Shown here piece after piece: positions 7,502 through 16,147 of a stretch of DNA of 64,000 nucleotides. Position 1 is the stretch's first letter, and every line of letters begins with the position of its first letter. The notes beneath the pieces were generated by a model, which saw only the letters and a list, made by a program, of their open reading frames with translations, was not told the origin of the DNA and ran no database searches. Source of the stretch: Pseudanabaena sp. Its GTDB lineage: Bacteria > Cyanobacteriota > Cyanobacteriia > Pseudanabaenales > Pseudanabaenaceae. The stretch is from the NCBI GenBank assembly GCA_003249015.1, contig QBLS01000011.1, positions 1 to 64,000 on the forward strand, written 5' to 3'. A program made the position numbers and the translations under genes.

Positions 7502-10009
7502 TTATTTTAAAGTGGGCTGAAATTCTACCCACCTTTGTACTTTTTCAGCCGATTGTTGTGTAGGTGGCTCTATTATCCCAGAAAGCTGTAAGCGTTGAGT
7601 ATTTACTCGTCTCTGTAACAGGGCGGTACGGACTGCTTGAATGCGTTTTATACCTAGTTGGTAGTTGATAGCGCGATCGCCTAGATTGTCACTCTTGGCA
7701 TAGACTTGCAAACTATAGTCTGGGTAAAGATCTAGAAAGACTTGTACTTCGATTAGTTTGCTTATCTCTGAGGCTGGGATCTCTGTCTGGGCAAACGGAA
7801 AATAAATACGGGTGGCAAGTCGTGGTGGCGCGATCGCGATTAAATTAGTAACGGTGGTAACTCCTGAAATTTTGGCATAGGTTTGGGTGATTTCGGGGAT
7901 TAAGCGCGGTTGATCGACTTGCCCCCTAATCACGACCTGTCCATTTTGGATCTGACTACTAATATTTACGCCTTGGGTGAAATTCAGGGCTTTGGTGATG
8001 CGTTGGACTTCGGCGGCGACTAGCGTGGGCTCGGGGAGGACTTTGGCAACATAGATCTTGTTATTAATTTTGCTAGGAGGTAAGGCGGTGGCGGCTCTGG
8101 CAACTTGCAGTGAGAGGTCACGTAAATGACTGGGTAGTTTGCCTGATAGGGTGAGACTGTCTCCGTTAGCTGTGGGATCAATCCGATAAACCGATAGCTC
8201 TGGCGTGCTAGCAAAAGCTTCGGATACCTTGGCTTCTAGCTGCCGATCGCGCTGAAATTGGTATTGATAAAAGCCAATGGGTATGGCTATTACCGATAAG
8301 GCTAGAAAACCCACGATTAGCAGTGGTCTCAAGGACTTTTGCGATGTTTTGGGAGTATGGACTAGGGTTTTGAGGGCAGTTTCTGCTTCTGCGGGGACAG
8401 TACTGGGATCGCCATCAAATTCTTTAAAGCGATCGCCATAGTTTTGAACAATCCGCCCAAATAAATCTCGGATGCGATTGATCAGTTTTTGATCAGGTTC
8501 ACCCTGAATGATTACTGCCAGATAGCAATATCCTGCTACTTCTAAAACAATTTTAGATCCGCTATAGTTAATCGCATCTAGTTCTGTATTTTCTTGCGAT
8601 CGCGACATACATTCACTAGCAAAGCTACGAATCGCGGTGAGCATCCCTGCCAACATATCCGAATCAATCGGTTCTATTTGTTCATCAAGGTGACTGCGCT
8701 GAATATCAATCATCACTAATCCTGAGAGATTGTGAATCAAGAAAATCGCTTGTACTTCAAAGGGAACTGATTCTTGAAGAATTAACTCGGCTTCGGAAAC
8801 TCCTTGCATTTTGGCGCGAAGTTTACGCTGCATACCTTCGACACTAAAGGTCTGTTCTACCTTTTCATTAATGGAGCGAATGGCTTCGGCAAAGTACTTG
8901 GCGATTGTATTGCCGATCACAGGATAGAGGGCATCTACCATCGAATCCCTTTCAAGAGCAATTTGCTTTTTGATGGCTGAACCCATCTCTGGCGCTAAGG
9001 CATCAATGACCGCATCGCGATCAAGGCGGATTTGTTCGCGAATTGCTGCGCCGACTTCTGGGGCGATCGCTTTAGCTATCTGTTCAGGACTATTGCGAAT
9101 TTGTTCGCTAATGGCGTTAGGCAGTAGGTCAGAGATGGCGCGGCTCATGGCGACATGATCCAATTGCGATCGCTCAAAGATTACTTCAGCAATAATTGGC
9201 GTGATCGCCTGACTCATTTCTGTTGCTGATTGACTAGCCTTGAGGCTCAGCAATTCCGCAATAATCGGCAGCAGTAACTGGATTAATTCATCAGGCTGAT
9301 TAATTAGATGTTCTAATTCGGCAATCCGTTTTCTAACTTCCGCGATTTCTGTGGGAATATTATCCTGTTCATCACTGATGGAAGTGAGCTTAGAACCAAG
9401 GCTACTCAAATTGAGCGATGCATTCTGAATCAGGCTTTCTAAACCTTCGATTTTATTTAACAGTTCAGGATTATTGACTTGATCTTCAACTATTCCTAGC
9501 TTCTTCTCAACAGAAATCTTAAAATTTCGCAGGTCTTCTAGTTCTGGAACAACTAATATATCCTGCAACATATGAATAGCGCGATCATCTTCTAGGGATG
9601 TCCCAGAGGCTGGATTTTCAATTGGTAAAGGTAGACTCGTCGGTGCTCCAAAATCTCCTAAGATCAAGTTTTGAATAGTGGCGATCGCTTCTTGAGAATC
9701 CGTAACTTCTCTTGGTTTGGATATTTCTGGCTCTTTAAATCTATCTCTCTGTAAGGGGCTTGGATTTATTGGAGAATATTTTTCTGATTGTGCAGGAGTT
9801 TTTGGCTCATCGCGAGTGTTTCGCTCTGCAAGAGGGGGGATATCTCGAAGAAAGGGAAGCTCATCTAATAGACTGGGAAAATCCGATAGATAATCTCGAC
9901 TTTCAGTTTTTTCTTCATTTTCAATAATATTGAGGTCAGCTAGCAAGAGTAATAGGTTCTCAACATCATTGAGTTTGTTGTTTTGAGAGTTACTCTTGGG
10001 ATCGGACAT
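7502..10009 (-). CDS. Large envelope protein: amphipathic repeats, roadblock-like module, BON-like and OmpA C-terminal domains
   Basis: An 835-residue protein. Residues 1-150 are acidic and probably disordered. About 160-230 is coiled coil. About 250-400 holds repeats of roughly 30 residues resembling AIAPEVGAAIREQIRLDRD. About 410-540 resembles a longin/roadblock fold (AIFLIHNLSGLVMIDIQ then INYSGSKIVLEVAGYCYLAV). One membrane segment lies near 565-590 (LLIVGFLALSVIAIPIGF). After it come BON-like repeats (VNISSQIQNGQVVIRGQVDQ) and an OmpA-type peptidoglycan-binding domain (VYAKSDNLGDRAINYQ, IKRIQAVRTALL). The topology suggests a cytoplasmic N-terminal half joined to a periplasmic cell-wall anchor. 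The GTPase gene follows directly. The roadblock assignment is from residue pattern alone. Confidence 0.8.
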   Translation of the reverse strand: MSDPKSNSQNNKLNDVENLLLLLADLNIIENEEKTESRDYLSDFPSLLDELPFLRDIPPLAERNTRDEPKTPAQSEKYSPINPSPLQRDRFKEPEISKPREVTDSQEAIATIQNLILGDFGAPTSLPLPIENPASGTSLEDDRAIHMLQDILVVPELEDLRNFKISVEKKLGIVEDQVNNPELLNKIEGLESLIQNASLNLSSLGSKLTSISDEQDNIPTEIAEVRKRIAELEHLINQPDELIQLLLPIIAELLSLKASQSATEMSQAITPIIAEVIFERSQLDHVAMSRAISDLLPNAISEQIRNSPEQIAKAIAPEVGAAIREQIRLDRDAVIDALAPEMGSAIKKQIALERDSMVDALYPVIGNTIAKYFAEAIRSINEKVEQTFSVEGMQRKLRAKMQGVSEAELILQESVPFEVQAIFLIHNLSGLVMIDIQRSHLDEQIEPIDSDMLAGMLTAIRSFASECMSRSQENTELDAINYSGSKIVLEVAGYCYLAVIIQGEPDQKLINRIRDLFGRIVQNYGDRFKEFDGDPSTVPAEAETALKTLVHTPKTSQKSLRPLLIVGFLALSVIAIPIGFYQYQFQRDRQLEAKVSEAFASTPELSVYRIDPTANGDSLTLSGKLPSHLRDLSLQVARAATALPPSKINNKIYVAKVLPEPTLVAAEVQRITKALNFTQGVNISSQIQNGQVVIRGQVDQPRLIPEITQTYAKISGVTTVTNLIAIAPPRLATRIYFPFAQTEIPASEISKLIEVQVFLDLYPDYSLQVYAKSDNLGDRAINYQLGIKRIQAVRTALLQRRVNTQRLQLSGIIEPPTQQSAEKVQRWVEFQPTLK

Positions 10010-10047
10010 CCTAACTTCCTTGCGATCATAGCTTATGATTATCTACG

Positions 10048-10090
10048 AAAACCCAAGACATGGTTGCACTGCAACCATATCTTGGGTTTT
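10048..10090. repeat. Palindrome with AAAACCCAAGA arms, centre ACT
   Basis: 20-bp arms with one mismatch. It lies in the 194-bp gap between the coiled-coil gene and the OmpA-type gene, both on the minus strand, so it may attenuate read-through. A second decayed palindrome (GTTGC type) is at 10128-10166. Confidence 0.85.
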
Positions 10091-10203
10091 AACGTAGCAT
10101 TGTTATGGGTTATGGCTACTACAAGAGAGATTTTAAAAGTGCTGCTTTGTTGCGCTTTCAAAATCTTTCTTATGGTCTAGATTTGGGGGCAAAGCGCTAT
10201 AAG

Positions 10204-10893
10204 CTAAATTTTAGCCTTAGAACGAGATGTGGCTCTAGTCGCTGTAGTAGTTTCAGGGCTAGGTGCAGCAGGGCGTTCAGTCTTTGGCTCAGGTTCTAAA
10301 ATGCTAACACGCTCATATTTTTCTTCCACCTTCTCTTCGGCTGCTTCCCGCAACTCAGGCACAAATTCAGAACCCTTAAGACGCATACCCAACTCAAATA
10401 GCAACTCCGCCATATCATCTTTAGAAATCTTGTCTTCGCGGAGAATAGAGAAGCTGCGATCTAGTTCTTCTAAAACCAGCGATCGCAATTCACGGGTATC
10501 ATTTTGTAAACTGTCTCTAGTTTGGGCAAGTTCGTCACGCAGGGCAACCCGCTGTGCTTCTACTGCTTCATCAAGGGTTTCGATACTATTGGTAAATTTA
10601 CGATTGATCCGATCAAACTGTTGACGGAGATCGGCTGTTTCTTCCTGTGTTGATGCACTAATAGTTTTTAGGCGTTTGTCAATGGACTCAACCGCAGCTC
10701 TTAGCTCGCTTGCTAAAACTACTTTGAGGTCACTCAGGCGATCGCGCATATCTTGCTGCATTGCCGAGATGTCTGATTCCGCCTTGTCTAGCCGACTATT
10801 GTATTCGCGCAAATGTGCGCCGAAAATGATATCGCGAATTTGATCAATATTGCCTAAGCGTTCGCGGATTTCATCTCTGGTAATTTCGCCCAT
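10204..10893 (-). CDS. Coiled-coil protein of unknown function
   Basis: 229 residues dominated by heptad-like sequence (about 20-150, for example DKAESDISAMQQDMRDRLSDLKVVLASELRAA in outline), then an acidic segment with FELGMRLKGSEF and a Pro/Ala/Thr-rich basic tail. No signal peptide or membrane segment. The start MGEITRDEIRERLGNIDQ is preceded by AGGCAATCT on the coding strand, a weak ribosome site. It is the first gene of a same-strand run with the OmpA-type protein and the small GTPase, so it may be a cytoplasmic scaffold of that system; this is inference from position only. I know no characterised relative. Confidence 0.7.
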   Translation of the reverse strand: MGEITRDEIRERLGNIDQIRDIIFGAHLREYNSRLDKAESDISAMQQDMRDRLSDLKVVLASELRAAVESIDKRLKTISASTQEETADLRQQFDRINRKFTNSIETLDEAVEAQRVALRDELAQTRDSLQNDTRELRSLVLEELDRSFSILREDKISKDDMAELLFELGMRLKGSEFVPELREAAEEKVEEKYERVSILEPEPKTERPAAPSPETTTATRATSRSKAKI

Positions 10894-11154
10894 ATTTTAG
10901 ATTGCCTCTAGGAATAAATTTGAGTGGTTACTAACGTTTAAATTTAATGAAGAACCAGATTTTAATGGTGCGGCTAAGTTGCCGCATCAAAATATTCAAA
11001 TGAGAAGCCATAACTGCAATAAAACCGCAATTTTACGCGCTTCAAGACTCTGGCAATCACCATTAATCTTAACCATATCAAAGTCTTGCTGTTTCTGATG
11101 TGTTTTGTATAGCTGTCGTTATTCGCTTACAAAGCTTTGCGCTTTAGTAAAACC

Positions 11155-11205
11155 CAGAGAAATTTTGAGAAGCATTGCGGCGCGGCGCTTCTCAAAATTT
11201 CTCTG
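11155..11205. repeat. Hairpin with decayed GC core
   Basis: Perfect 19-bp arms CAGAGAAATTTTGAGAAGC around a 13-nt centre with traces of a GGCGC-type core. The phrase TAAAACCCAGAGAAATTTTGAGA is also found near 4074-4096. Confidence 0.8.
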
Positions 11206-11287
11206 GACTACTCAAAGCCTCAATAGGCTGTACTGGGTTAGATGGGATCGCGATGGCGTAAAATTACTGGCATAGTCATCTGTGTTA

Positions 11288-11363
11288 CAGCGCTTTGCGC
11301 TCAAACCCAAATCAAGAAAAATTTTGAAGGTGTTGCTCTGCAACACCTTCAAAATTTTTCTTG
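11288..11363. repeat. Composite hairpin element, GTTGC core, centre TCT
   Basis: CAGCGCTTTGCGCTCAAACCC followed by a perfect palindrome at 11313-11363 with 24-bp arms. It is one of the best preserved members of the two-part type. Confidence 0.9.
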
Positions 11364-11430
11364 GGATAAATCAATGTGAGGTGGCGTACCATGCCGCCTT
11401 ACTCAACCAATTACCTAGTCCTTTAAGTTT

Positions 11431-12492
11431 GTGAGCGATTTTCTCTTGACCCCTAATGAAATTATAGAAATTACTGACGAAATTTCGAGCGTAGATTCTG
11501 GCATTGATCTTGCTGATTTTTCTTTGTCTCTGCCTGATCCTAACGATGAAGGCTTAGCGGAAGGGCAATTTTTAGCAGAGGTCGATAGTGCTTGGCAGGT
11601 ATGCGATCGCTTTGACTTACAGACTGATATCTGGCGCGGTCGAATTTTGCGAACTGTACGCGATCGCGAAAAAGTAAATGGAGAAGGTCGTGGCACGGGA
11701 TTTTTGAAATGGCTACAAGAGCGAGAAATTAGTAAGTCCCAAGCCTACTCATGGATACAGCTTGCCAATAGTGCTGATACGCTCATGGCGGATGGTCAGT
11801 TAGATGCCGATGATATCCGTCAATTTAGCAAAAAAGCCTTTGTGGAAACTTCCCAAGCCTCGGCGGAAGTCCAGCAATTAATTGTCGATGCGGCTCGCAG
11901 TGGCGAAAAAATCACTCGCCGTGAAGTGCGTCAACTCTCAGATCAATGGACTACTATGAGTTCTGAGCATCTGCCCGATGAGTTAAAAGAGAAGTTAGCC
12001 GCCCATACCATCCCCACCCGCTATGTTGCGCCTCTCGTCCGTGAAATTGACAAATTACCTGAAGTTTATCAAGTTCCCATTAAACAAGCGATCGTTGATG
12101 GCTCTGATTTAGACAATATTCGCCTAGTTACGGCTGATGCCCAAAGATTGACTAAATACCTATCAAATACCAGTCAAGTCCAAGCGATCGCCCAACGTTC
12201 CATCAATATCGATCTTGCCCTCGAAGAAGCCCTGCGTATCGGTTGTCTCAAACTTGCCTCAGACCTAGTTAGCCAAGCTGCCCAACTCGAACAGGCGATC
12301 GCCAAGCTCTACAGCACATGGAAGCGGGTAGCTAACTCTGCGGATCAGTTATATGTGGAAGCTGGAGCAAGTACCCCCAATTTGGTGGACTTACTTAACT
12401 CTTTAGACTCTCTAGCGAGTCAAAACATAGCCGTTCAAATTGGCAGCGACCAGTCAGGCAAGACAATCCGCCTGCAAATTACGGAAGAGTAG
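11431..12492 (+). CDS. Conserved cyanobacterial-type protein with helix-turn-helix-like segment
   Basis: 353 residues, start GTG at 11431. A region at about 85-115 (GFLKWLQEREISKSQAYSWI) resembles a helix-turn-helix of the kind seen in plasmid or phage DNA-binding proteins, followed by DDIRQFSKKAFVETSQA. The remainder is helical and rich in Ala, Leu and Gln; no membrane segment is present. This makes a DNA-binding or nucleoid role plausible, but I do not know a characterised homologue. It is convergent with murB, and a palindromic terminator (12505-12545) separates them. No adjacent replication or partition gene is seen, so I do not call it ParB or KfrA. Confidence 0.6.
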   Translation: MSDFLLTPNEIIEITDEISSVDSGIDLADFSLSLPDPNDEGLAEGQFLAEVDSAWQVCDRFDLQTDIWRGRILRTVRDREKVNGEGRGTGFLKWLQEREISKSQAYSWIQLANSADTLMADGQLDADDIRQFSKKAFVETSQASAEVQQLIVDAARSGEKITRREVRQLSDQWTTMSSEHLPDELKEKLAAHTIPTRYVAPLVREIDKLPEVYQVPIKQAIVDGSDLDNIRLVTADAQRLTKYLSNTSQVQAIAQRSINIDLALEEALRIGCLKLASDLVSQAAQLEQAIAKLYSTWKRVANSADQLYVEAGASTPNLVDLLNSLDSLASQNIAVQIGSDQSGKTIRLQITEE

Positions 12493-12504
12493 TCATTTGT
12501 ATCT

Positions 12505-12545
12505 AAGAAGTGAGTGGCGGCGCATCGCGCCGCCACTCACTTCTT
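12505..12545. repeat. Palindrome, GGCGGCGC core, centre ATC (bidirectional terminator)
   Basis: Perfect 19-bp arms AAGAAGTGAGTGGCGGCGC between two convergent genes, so it is well placed to terminate both. The right flank (GGTTTTGTGTAAGGCTGGCG) resembles the right end of the TATAGCTGT elements. Confidence 0.9.
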
Positions 12546-12569
12546 GGTTTTGTGTAAGGCTGGCGAAAG

Positions 12570-13469
12570 CTACTTAAAATCACCGATCATTTTGACTTCA
12601 GTTTCTAGGGTGATGTCGTAGCGATCTCGAACCACTGATTGAATATGTTGAATCAGTCTCAAAATATCACTAGCTTGGGCATTCCCCAGATTGACAATGA
12701 AATTAGCATGAAGCTCTGAGACTTGAGCATTGCCAATGCGGTAGCCCTTTAAACCTGCATCTTGGATTAACTTTGCCGCAAATTGAGGGGAGGGATTGCG
12801 AAAGACGCTGCCACAGTTGGGCAAATGGTAGGGCTGGGCAGTATGTCTTGCTTTTAATTTTGTTTCCGTATCTAAGGCGATCGCCTCTGGATTGCCACCA
12901 GTCTGAAACTTAAATTCCGCTTCCGTAACTAAATGCAGTGAATCTTGTAATACTGAAGTTCGATAGCTAAATCCCAAATCTTGGGGATAAATGACCCTAT
13001 TTTCGCCAATTAAGCTCACTAATTTGACGGACTGCACACAATCCGCAGCACAGCCACCCTGCGCCCCCCCATTCATCACCACCAGCCCACCCACCGTACC
13101 AGGAATGCCGACTGCCCACTCAAATCCACTCCAGCCGCGACTGGCTAGCTGCATCGCCAACCGAGCCACAGGTTCACCTGCGGCGGCGGTTACTTTTCCC
13201 GATGAATCATCAAAGTCCATACCCCGCAGATGTCTTGTACAAATTACTAAACCCGATAAGCCGCGATCGCTAATCAGCAAATTACTGCCCGCCCCAATTA
13301 CTGTCACTGACAAATGATGCTGATTTGCCCAATCCAAACTGGTAGCAAGTTCAAGGGCAGATTTTGGGGCGATGTAATACTCGGCTGCACCACCAACACG
13401 CATGGAGGTTAATCCCGCCAATGGTACATTTTCCCTGATTTGGGGCTGAGTTAGCAGTTCGATGGACAT
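12570..13469 (-). CDS. murB: UDP-N-acetylenolpyruvoylglucosamine reductase
   Basis: FAD- and NADPH-dependent enzyme that reduces UDP-GlcNAc-enolpyruvate to UDP-MurNAc in peptidoglycan precursor synthesis in the cytosol. The 299-residue length fits type II MurB. The FAD-binding part shows VIGAGSNLLISDRGLSGLVI and GFEWAVGIPGTVGG; the catalytic region shows NCGSVFRNP with its serine, and the C-terminus includes ELHANFIVNLGNAQASDI. It lies 53 bp downstream of murC on the same strand, and the two probably form an operon with an internal hairpin. The start ATG at 13469 gives MSIELLTQPQIRENVPLAG, which matches the family N-terminus. Confidence 0.96.
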   Translation of the reverse strand: MSIELLTQPQIRENVPLAGLTSMRVGGAAEYYIAPKSALELATSLDWANQHHLSVTVIGAGSNLLISDRGLSGLVICTRHLRGMDFDDSSGKVTAAAGEPVARLAMQLASRGWSGFEWAVGIPGTVGGLVVMNGGAQGGCAADCVQSVKLVSLIGENRVIYPQDLGFSYRTSVLQDSLHLVTEAEFKFQTGGNPEAIALDTETKLKARHTAQPYHLPNCGSVFRNPSPQFAAKLIQDAGLKGYRIGNAQVSELHANFIVNLGNAQASDILRLIQHIQSVVRDRYDITLETEVKMIGDFK

Positions 13470-13492
13470 GGGAGTAAATGTTGTAAATGTAG

Positions 13493-13533
13493 ATAATTAG
13501 TAATGCGCGGCAAAGCCGCTCATTACTGATTAT
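13493..13533. repeat. Imperfect palindrome overlapping the murC stop codon
   Basis: 19-bp arms with a few mismatches around AAA, GCGGC core. The right arm contains the last codons and stop of murC (stop at 13523-13525), and the left arm is their inverted near-copy in the murC-murB gap. A hairpin inside this operon could reduce murB expression. Confidence 0.75.
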
Positions 13534-14899
13534 TGATTAGCTCTTGCATAGTTGGTGCGATCGCCTGATTGAGATTACCAGCACCTAGAAAAATTGCTAA
13601 GTCGCCAGCTCTGAGATTGTTAACTAGAAAAGCCTGCACATCCAGCAGAGTCGGTTGATAATGCACCTGCCCATGAAAAGATGCAATTACCTCCGCCATT
13701 TTTTCACCAGTGACGCTACCGTCATTTGCTTCGCTTGCTGCATAAATATCAGTGACGATGACCATATCAGCATCACCGAAAGAATTGCCAAACTCCTGCA
13801 AAAATTTAAGCGTGCGACTATAGCGATGGGGCTGAAAAATAGCCACCACTCGACCAGCCGTATTTTGCTGCTTTGCTGAAGCTAAAGTCGCCACGATTTC
13901 ACTAGGATGGTGAGCATAGTCATCGACAAAGGTAATGTCCTGATGAACACCCTTAATCTCAAAACGGCGACTAGCTCCTAAAAATTCAGGCAAAGCCTCC
14001 ACAATTAAGTTCCATTCGGCTCCCACATAACGCGCCACCGCGATCGCGGCAAGGATATTACTGAGATTATGTTTCCCCAATAGTCCCGAGGCAATTTTGC
14101 CCAATGGCTGACCACGCTCGATCACTACAGCCTGAGTATCAGTGGGGTTGTACTGCACATCCGTAACTTTATAGTCAGCCGCAGCGTCGGTCAGACTGTA
14201 GGTAATATCTAGTTGAATATGCTCTTTTACATTGGGACAATCAATACAACCAATCACAACTTCGCATCTTTTGGCAAAGGTCTGAAAAATGTCGATCACC
14301 TGATCAAGGTTTTGGTAATGGTCAGGATGATCGAGTTCAATATTGGTAATGATGCCAATATGGGACAAAAATTTTACGAGCGTACCATCCGATTCGTCAG
14401 CCTCAGCCACTAAGTACTTGCCCTGTCCCAGTCGAGCATTGCCCTGCCAAGCGCTGACTTCGCCGCCAATGACAATACTTGGGTCAAGCCCTGCCTTGAG
14501 CAGCAAAAATCCTACCAAACTGCTAGTCGTAGTTTTGCCGTGAGTACCTGCTACCGATATGCCCTGAAATTGGCCAATCAAAGCTGCCAATAAATCAGAG
14601 CGATGGAGAATCGGCAACCCATTGGCTACAGCAGTCTGAAATTCTGGATTTTGATCATTGATCGCTGTGGAACAAACCACCTGTGGAGCTTGACTCAGAC
14701 TAATATTTGCAGCCTGATGTCCCTTGAAAATACTTACACCTAGGGATTGTAGCTTTTGAGTGATGCGATTGCTACTGATATCTGAGCCTGAAACCGTAAA
14801 TCCTTGCTTTGCCAAAATATAGGCGATCGCAGACATCCCGATACCGCCAATGCCCACAAAATGAAACGGTCTACCGCTGAAATCGACTGGATTCAGCAT
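13523..14899 (-). CDS. murC: UDP-N-acetylmuramate--L-alanine ligase
   Basis: Mur ligase adding L-Ala to UDP-MurNAc with ATP, the first amino-acid step of the peptidoglycan stem peptide. 458 residues. The N-terminal UDP-binding domain has HFVGIGGIGMSAIAYILAKQG, the ATP loop is GTHGKTTTSSLVG (about 117-129), the central domain has EADESDGT and NIELDHPDHY, and the C-terminal domain has DDYAHHPSEI and FQPHRYSRT. All domains are complete. The start ATG 14899 precedes MLNPVDFSGRPFHFVGIGG. It is first in the murC-murB pair; two hairpins (14967-15042) separate it from the Crp/Fnr gene upstream. Confidence 0.97.
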   Translation of the reverse strand: MLNPVDFSGRPFHFVGIGGIGMSAIAYILAKQGFTVSGSDISSNRITQKLQSLGVSIFKGHQAANISLSQAPQVVCSTAINDQNPEFQTAVANGLPILHRSDLLAALIGQFQGISVAGTHGKTTTSSLVGFLLLKAGLDPSIVIGGEVSAWQGNARLGQGKYLVAEADESDGTLVKFLSHIGIITNIELDHPDHYQNLDQVIDIFQTFAKRCEVVIGCIDCPNVKEHIQLDITYSLTDAAADYKVTDVQYNPTDTQAVVIERGQPLGKIASGLLGKHNLSNILAAIAVARYVGAEWNLIVEALPEFLGASRRFEIKGVHQDITFVDDYAHHPSEIVATLASAKQQNTAGRVVAIFQPHRYSRTLKFLQEFGNSFGDADMVIVTDIYAASEANDGSVTGEKMAEVIASFHGQVHYQPTLLDVQAFLVNNLRAGDLAIFLGAGNLNQAIAPTMQELINNQ

Positions 14900-14966
14900 T
14901 TATCCTTTTTACCAACAAAATGACGTGCATCATCATAACAGATTAGCAGTGTCGCTTTTTTACACT

Positions 14967-15000
14967 AATTAACGAAAGTGTGACAACACTTTCGTTAATT
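14967..15000. repeat. Palindrome AATTAACGAAAGTGT
   Basis: 15-bp perfect arms with a 4-nt centre (GACA). It is related in wording to the right part of the TACCAA elements (AAAAGTGTGACAACACTTTT). It sits upstream of murC. Confidence 0.8.
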
Positions 15001-15011
15001 AAAAAATTTTT

Positions 15012-15042
15012 AAATAAAAAATGGCTATGCCATTTTTTATTT
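15012..15042. repeat. Palindrome, ATGGC core, centre TAT (likely terminator)
   Basis: 14-bp perfect arms AAATAAAAAATGGC, 5 bp beyond the stop of the Crp/Fnr gene. The A/T-rich outer arms suit an intrinsic terminator. Confidence 0.85.
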
Positions 15043-15046
15043 GGTG

Positions 15047-15739
15047 CTAAACCATTAGGGACTCTAAGCCTTCAGGATCGAGAATGCAAAGAACATCGCG
15101 ATCGGGTATACGCTGAATTAAATTTTTGCGTTCTAGCTTACCTAGCACCCGAGTTACAGTCTCCCTTGCCAAGCCGCTCAAACTACTGAGTTCGCGATGG
15201 GGCAGGTTCGGTATTTCTAAACCCTCACCCACTCTAGTCCCTTGTCCTTCTGCCAAAAATAACAGGACATCAGCAACCCGTGAGGTACTGTCAGCTTCGC
15301 GCAGCCGCAGTCGCCGATTTACTTGGCGTAACCGCTTTGCCATCAGTCGGGCTAGGTGAATACCCGCAGTTGGCTCTGTCTCAATCAGATGTACAAAATC
15401 TGACGCTGGCAAGCTGCCGATAACTGTTGGGGTTAAGGTGATTACATCCGTAGAACGGGGGACTTGATCGAGGGGAGCCATCTCCCCAAACATTTCGCCA
15501 AATCCCAAAATATTTAAGGTAATCTCTTTGCCATCAAGGTTATAGGTACGAATTTTCGCCCACCCACCCAAGATGAAATAAACTGAATTGCCCCAATCAT
15601 TTTCTAGCAAAATCACCTGATCGGCTGGGTGATTGCGGGTAACCAAATGAGCAGTTGCTCTAATAACTGACTCTTCAGGTAAACCCATAAAAAACGGGGC
15701 AGACATGATTTTTTGCTGAAGGTCAGTTCCATCTCGCAT
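15047..15739 (-). CDS. Crp/Fnr-family transcription regulator
   Basis: 230 residues: an N-terminal cyclic-nucleotide-type beta-barrel (about 20-130) with GNSVYFILGGWAKI and the phosphate-binding-cassette-like GEMFGEMAPLDQVPRSTDV, a long dimer helix (about 130-165), then a winged helix with recognition helix ELSSLSGLARETVTRVLGKLE. Conserved Arg-Ser/Thr in the cassette leaves effector binding (for example cAMP) possible. It is not NtcA: the NtcA recognition helix differs. No iron-sulphur cysteine cluster is present, so an FNR-type oxygen sensor is unlikely. The gene is monocistronic; the regulon is unknown. Confidence 0.9.
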   Translation of the reverse strand: MRDGTDLQQKIMSAPFFMGLPEESVIRATAHLVTRNHPADQVILLENDWGNSVYFILGGWAKIRTYNLDGKEITLNILGFGEMFGEMAPLDQVPRSTDVITLTPTVIGSLPASDFVHLIETEPTAGIHLARLMAKRLRQVNRRLRLREADSTSRVADVLLFLAEGQGTRVGEGLEIPNLPHRELSSLSGLARETVTRVLGKLERKNLIQRIPDRDVLCILDPEGLESLMV

Positions 15740-15870
15740 AGTAGCCGCTCATAATTCTTAGATTTCGATCTTAAATCCGTAACAGTGAAATTTCACCGTG
15801 AGATTGCTTAATATACATGATTACATTATTCGAGTTTGTTATGCCATGAACCTCAATATCAAGTTACAGC

Positions 15871-15904
15871 AATTCACAAAAGTGTGATCACACTTTTGTG
15901 AATT
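15871..15904. repeat. Perfect 34-bp palindrome
   Basis: 17-bp arms AATTCACAAAAGTGTGA meeting without a spacer. The wording matches the right end of the TACCAA elements, so a repeat origin is more likely than an operator. Confidence 0.85.
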
Positions 15905-15988
15905 ATTTTAGAGATAGGGTTGCGCGACTTTGCCGTACAACCCGATATCATGGTTTAACTAAACTTTTGTGAATTGAAAACCAAGCCT

Positions 15989-16085
15989 TATAGCTGTCGC
16001 CAGTCTTGTTAAGGCATAAAACTAGAAGAAGAGTGGCGGCGCGAAGCGCCGCCAATTTGCTTTAACACAAGTGTCTACAGCTATA
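15989..16085. repeat. MITE-like element with TATAGCTGT ends
   Basis: The ends TATAGCTGTCG and CTACAGCTATA form a terminal inverted repeat around 97 bp. The centre is a GGCGGCGC-GAA palindrome (16034-16054). The left internal sequence GTCTTGTTAAGGCATAAAAC recurs in inverted form near 1030-1050. Confidence 0.75.
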
Positions 16086-16147
16086 GATTAAAATCCAGAA
16101 AGATCTGTGCAAGTTTAGCAGGGCTGTACTTGCACAAATCTTTTTAG

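Larger units (their letters stand above)
10894..11430. other. Intergenic region with two hairpin repeats
   Basis: A 537-bp divergent gap that must hold the promoters of the coiled-coil gene (minus) and the HTH-like gene (plus). Apart from the hairpins at 11155-11205 and 11288-11363 I see only element relics (for example GCTTTGCGCTTTAGTAAAACCC near 11134) and no credible gene or RNA. Confidence 0.6.
15740..16147. other. Intergenic region with a perfect palindrome and a MITE-like element
   Basis: A 408-bp gap upstream of the Crp/Fnr gene. It contains the palindrome at 15871-15904, fragments of TACCAA-type ends (about 15958-15980) and the element at 15989-16085. No coding frame is credible here. 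Confidence 0.6.

Noticed and set aside
15871-15904. Palindrome with GTGTGATCACAC upstream of the Crp/Fnr gene as a CRP operator
   Set aside because: CRP-type sites need about 6 nt between TGTGA and TCACA; here there are none, and the wording matches the TACCAA element ends.
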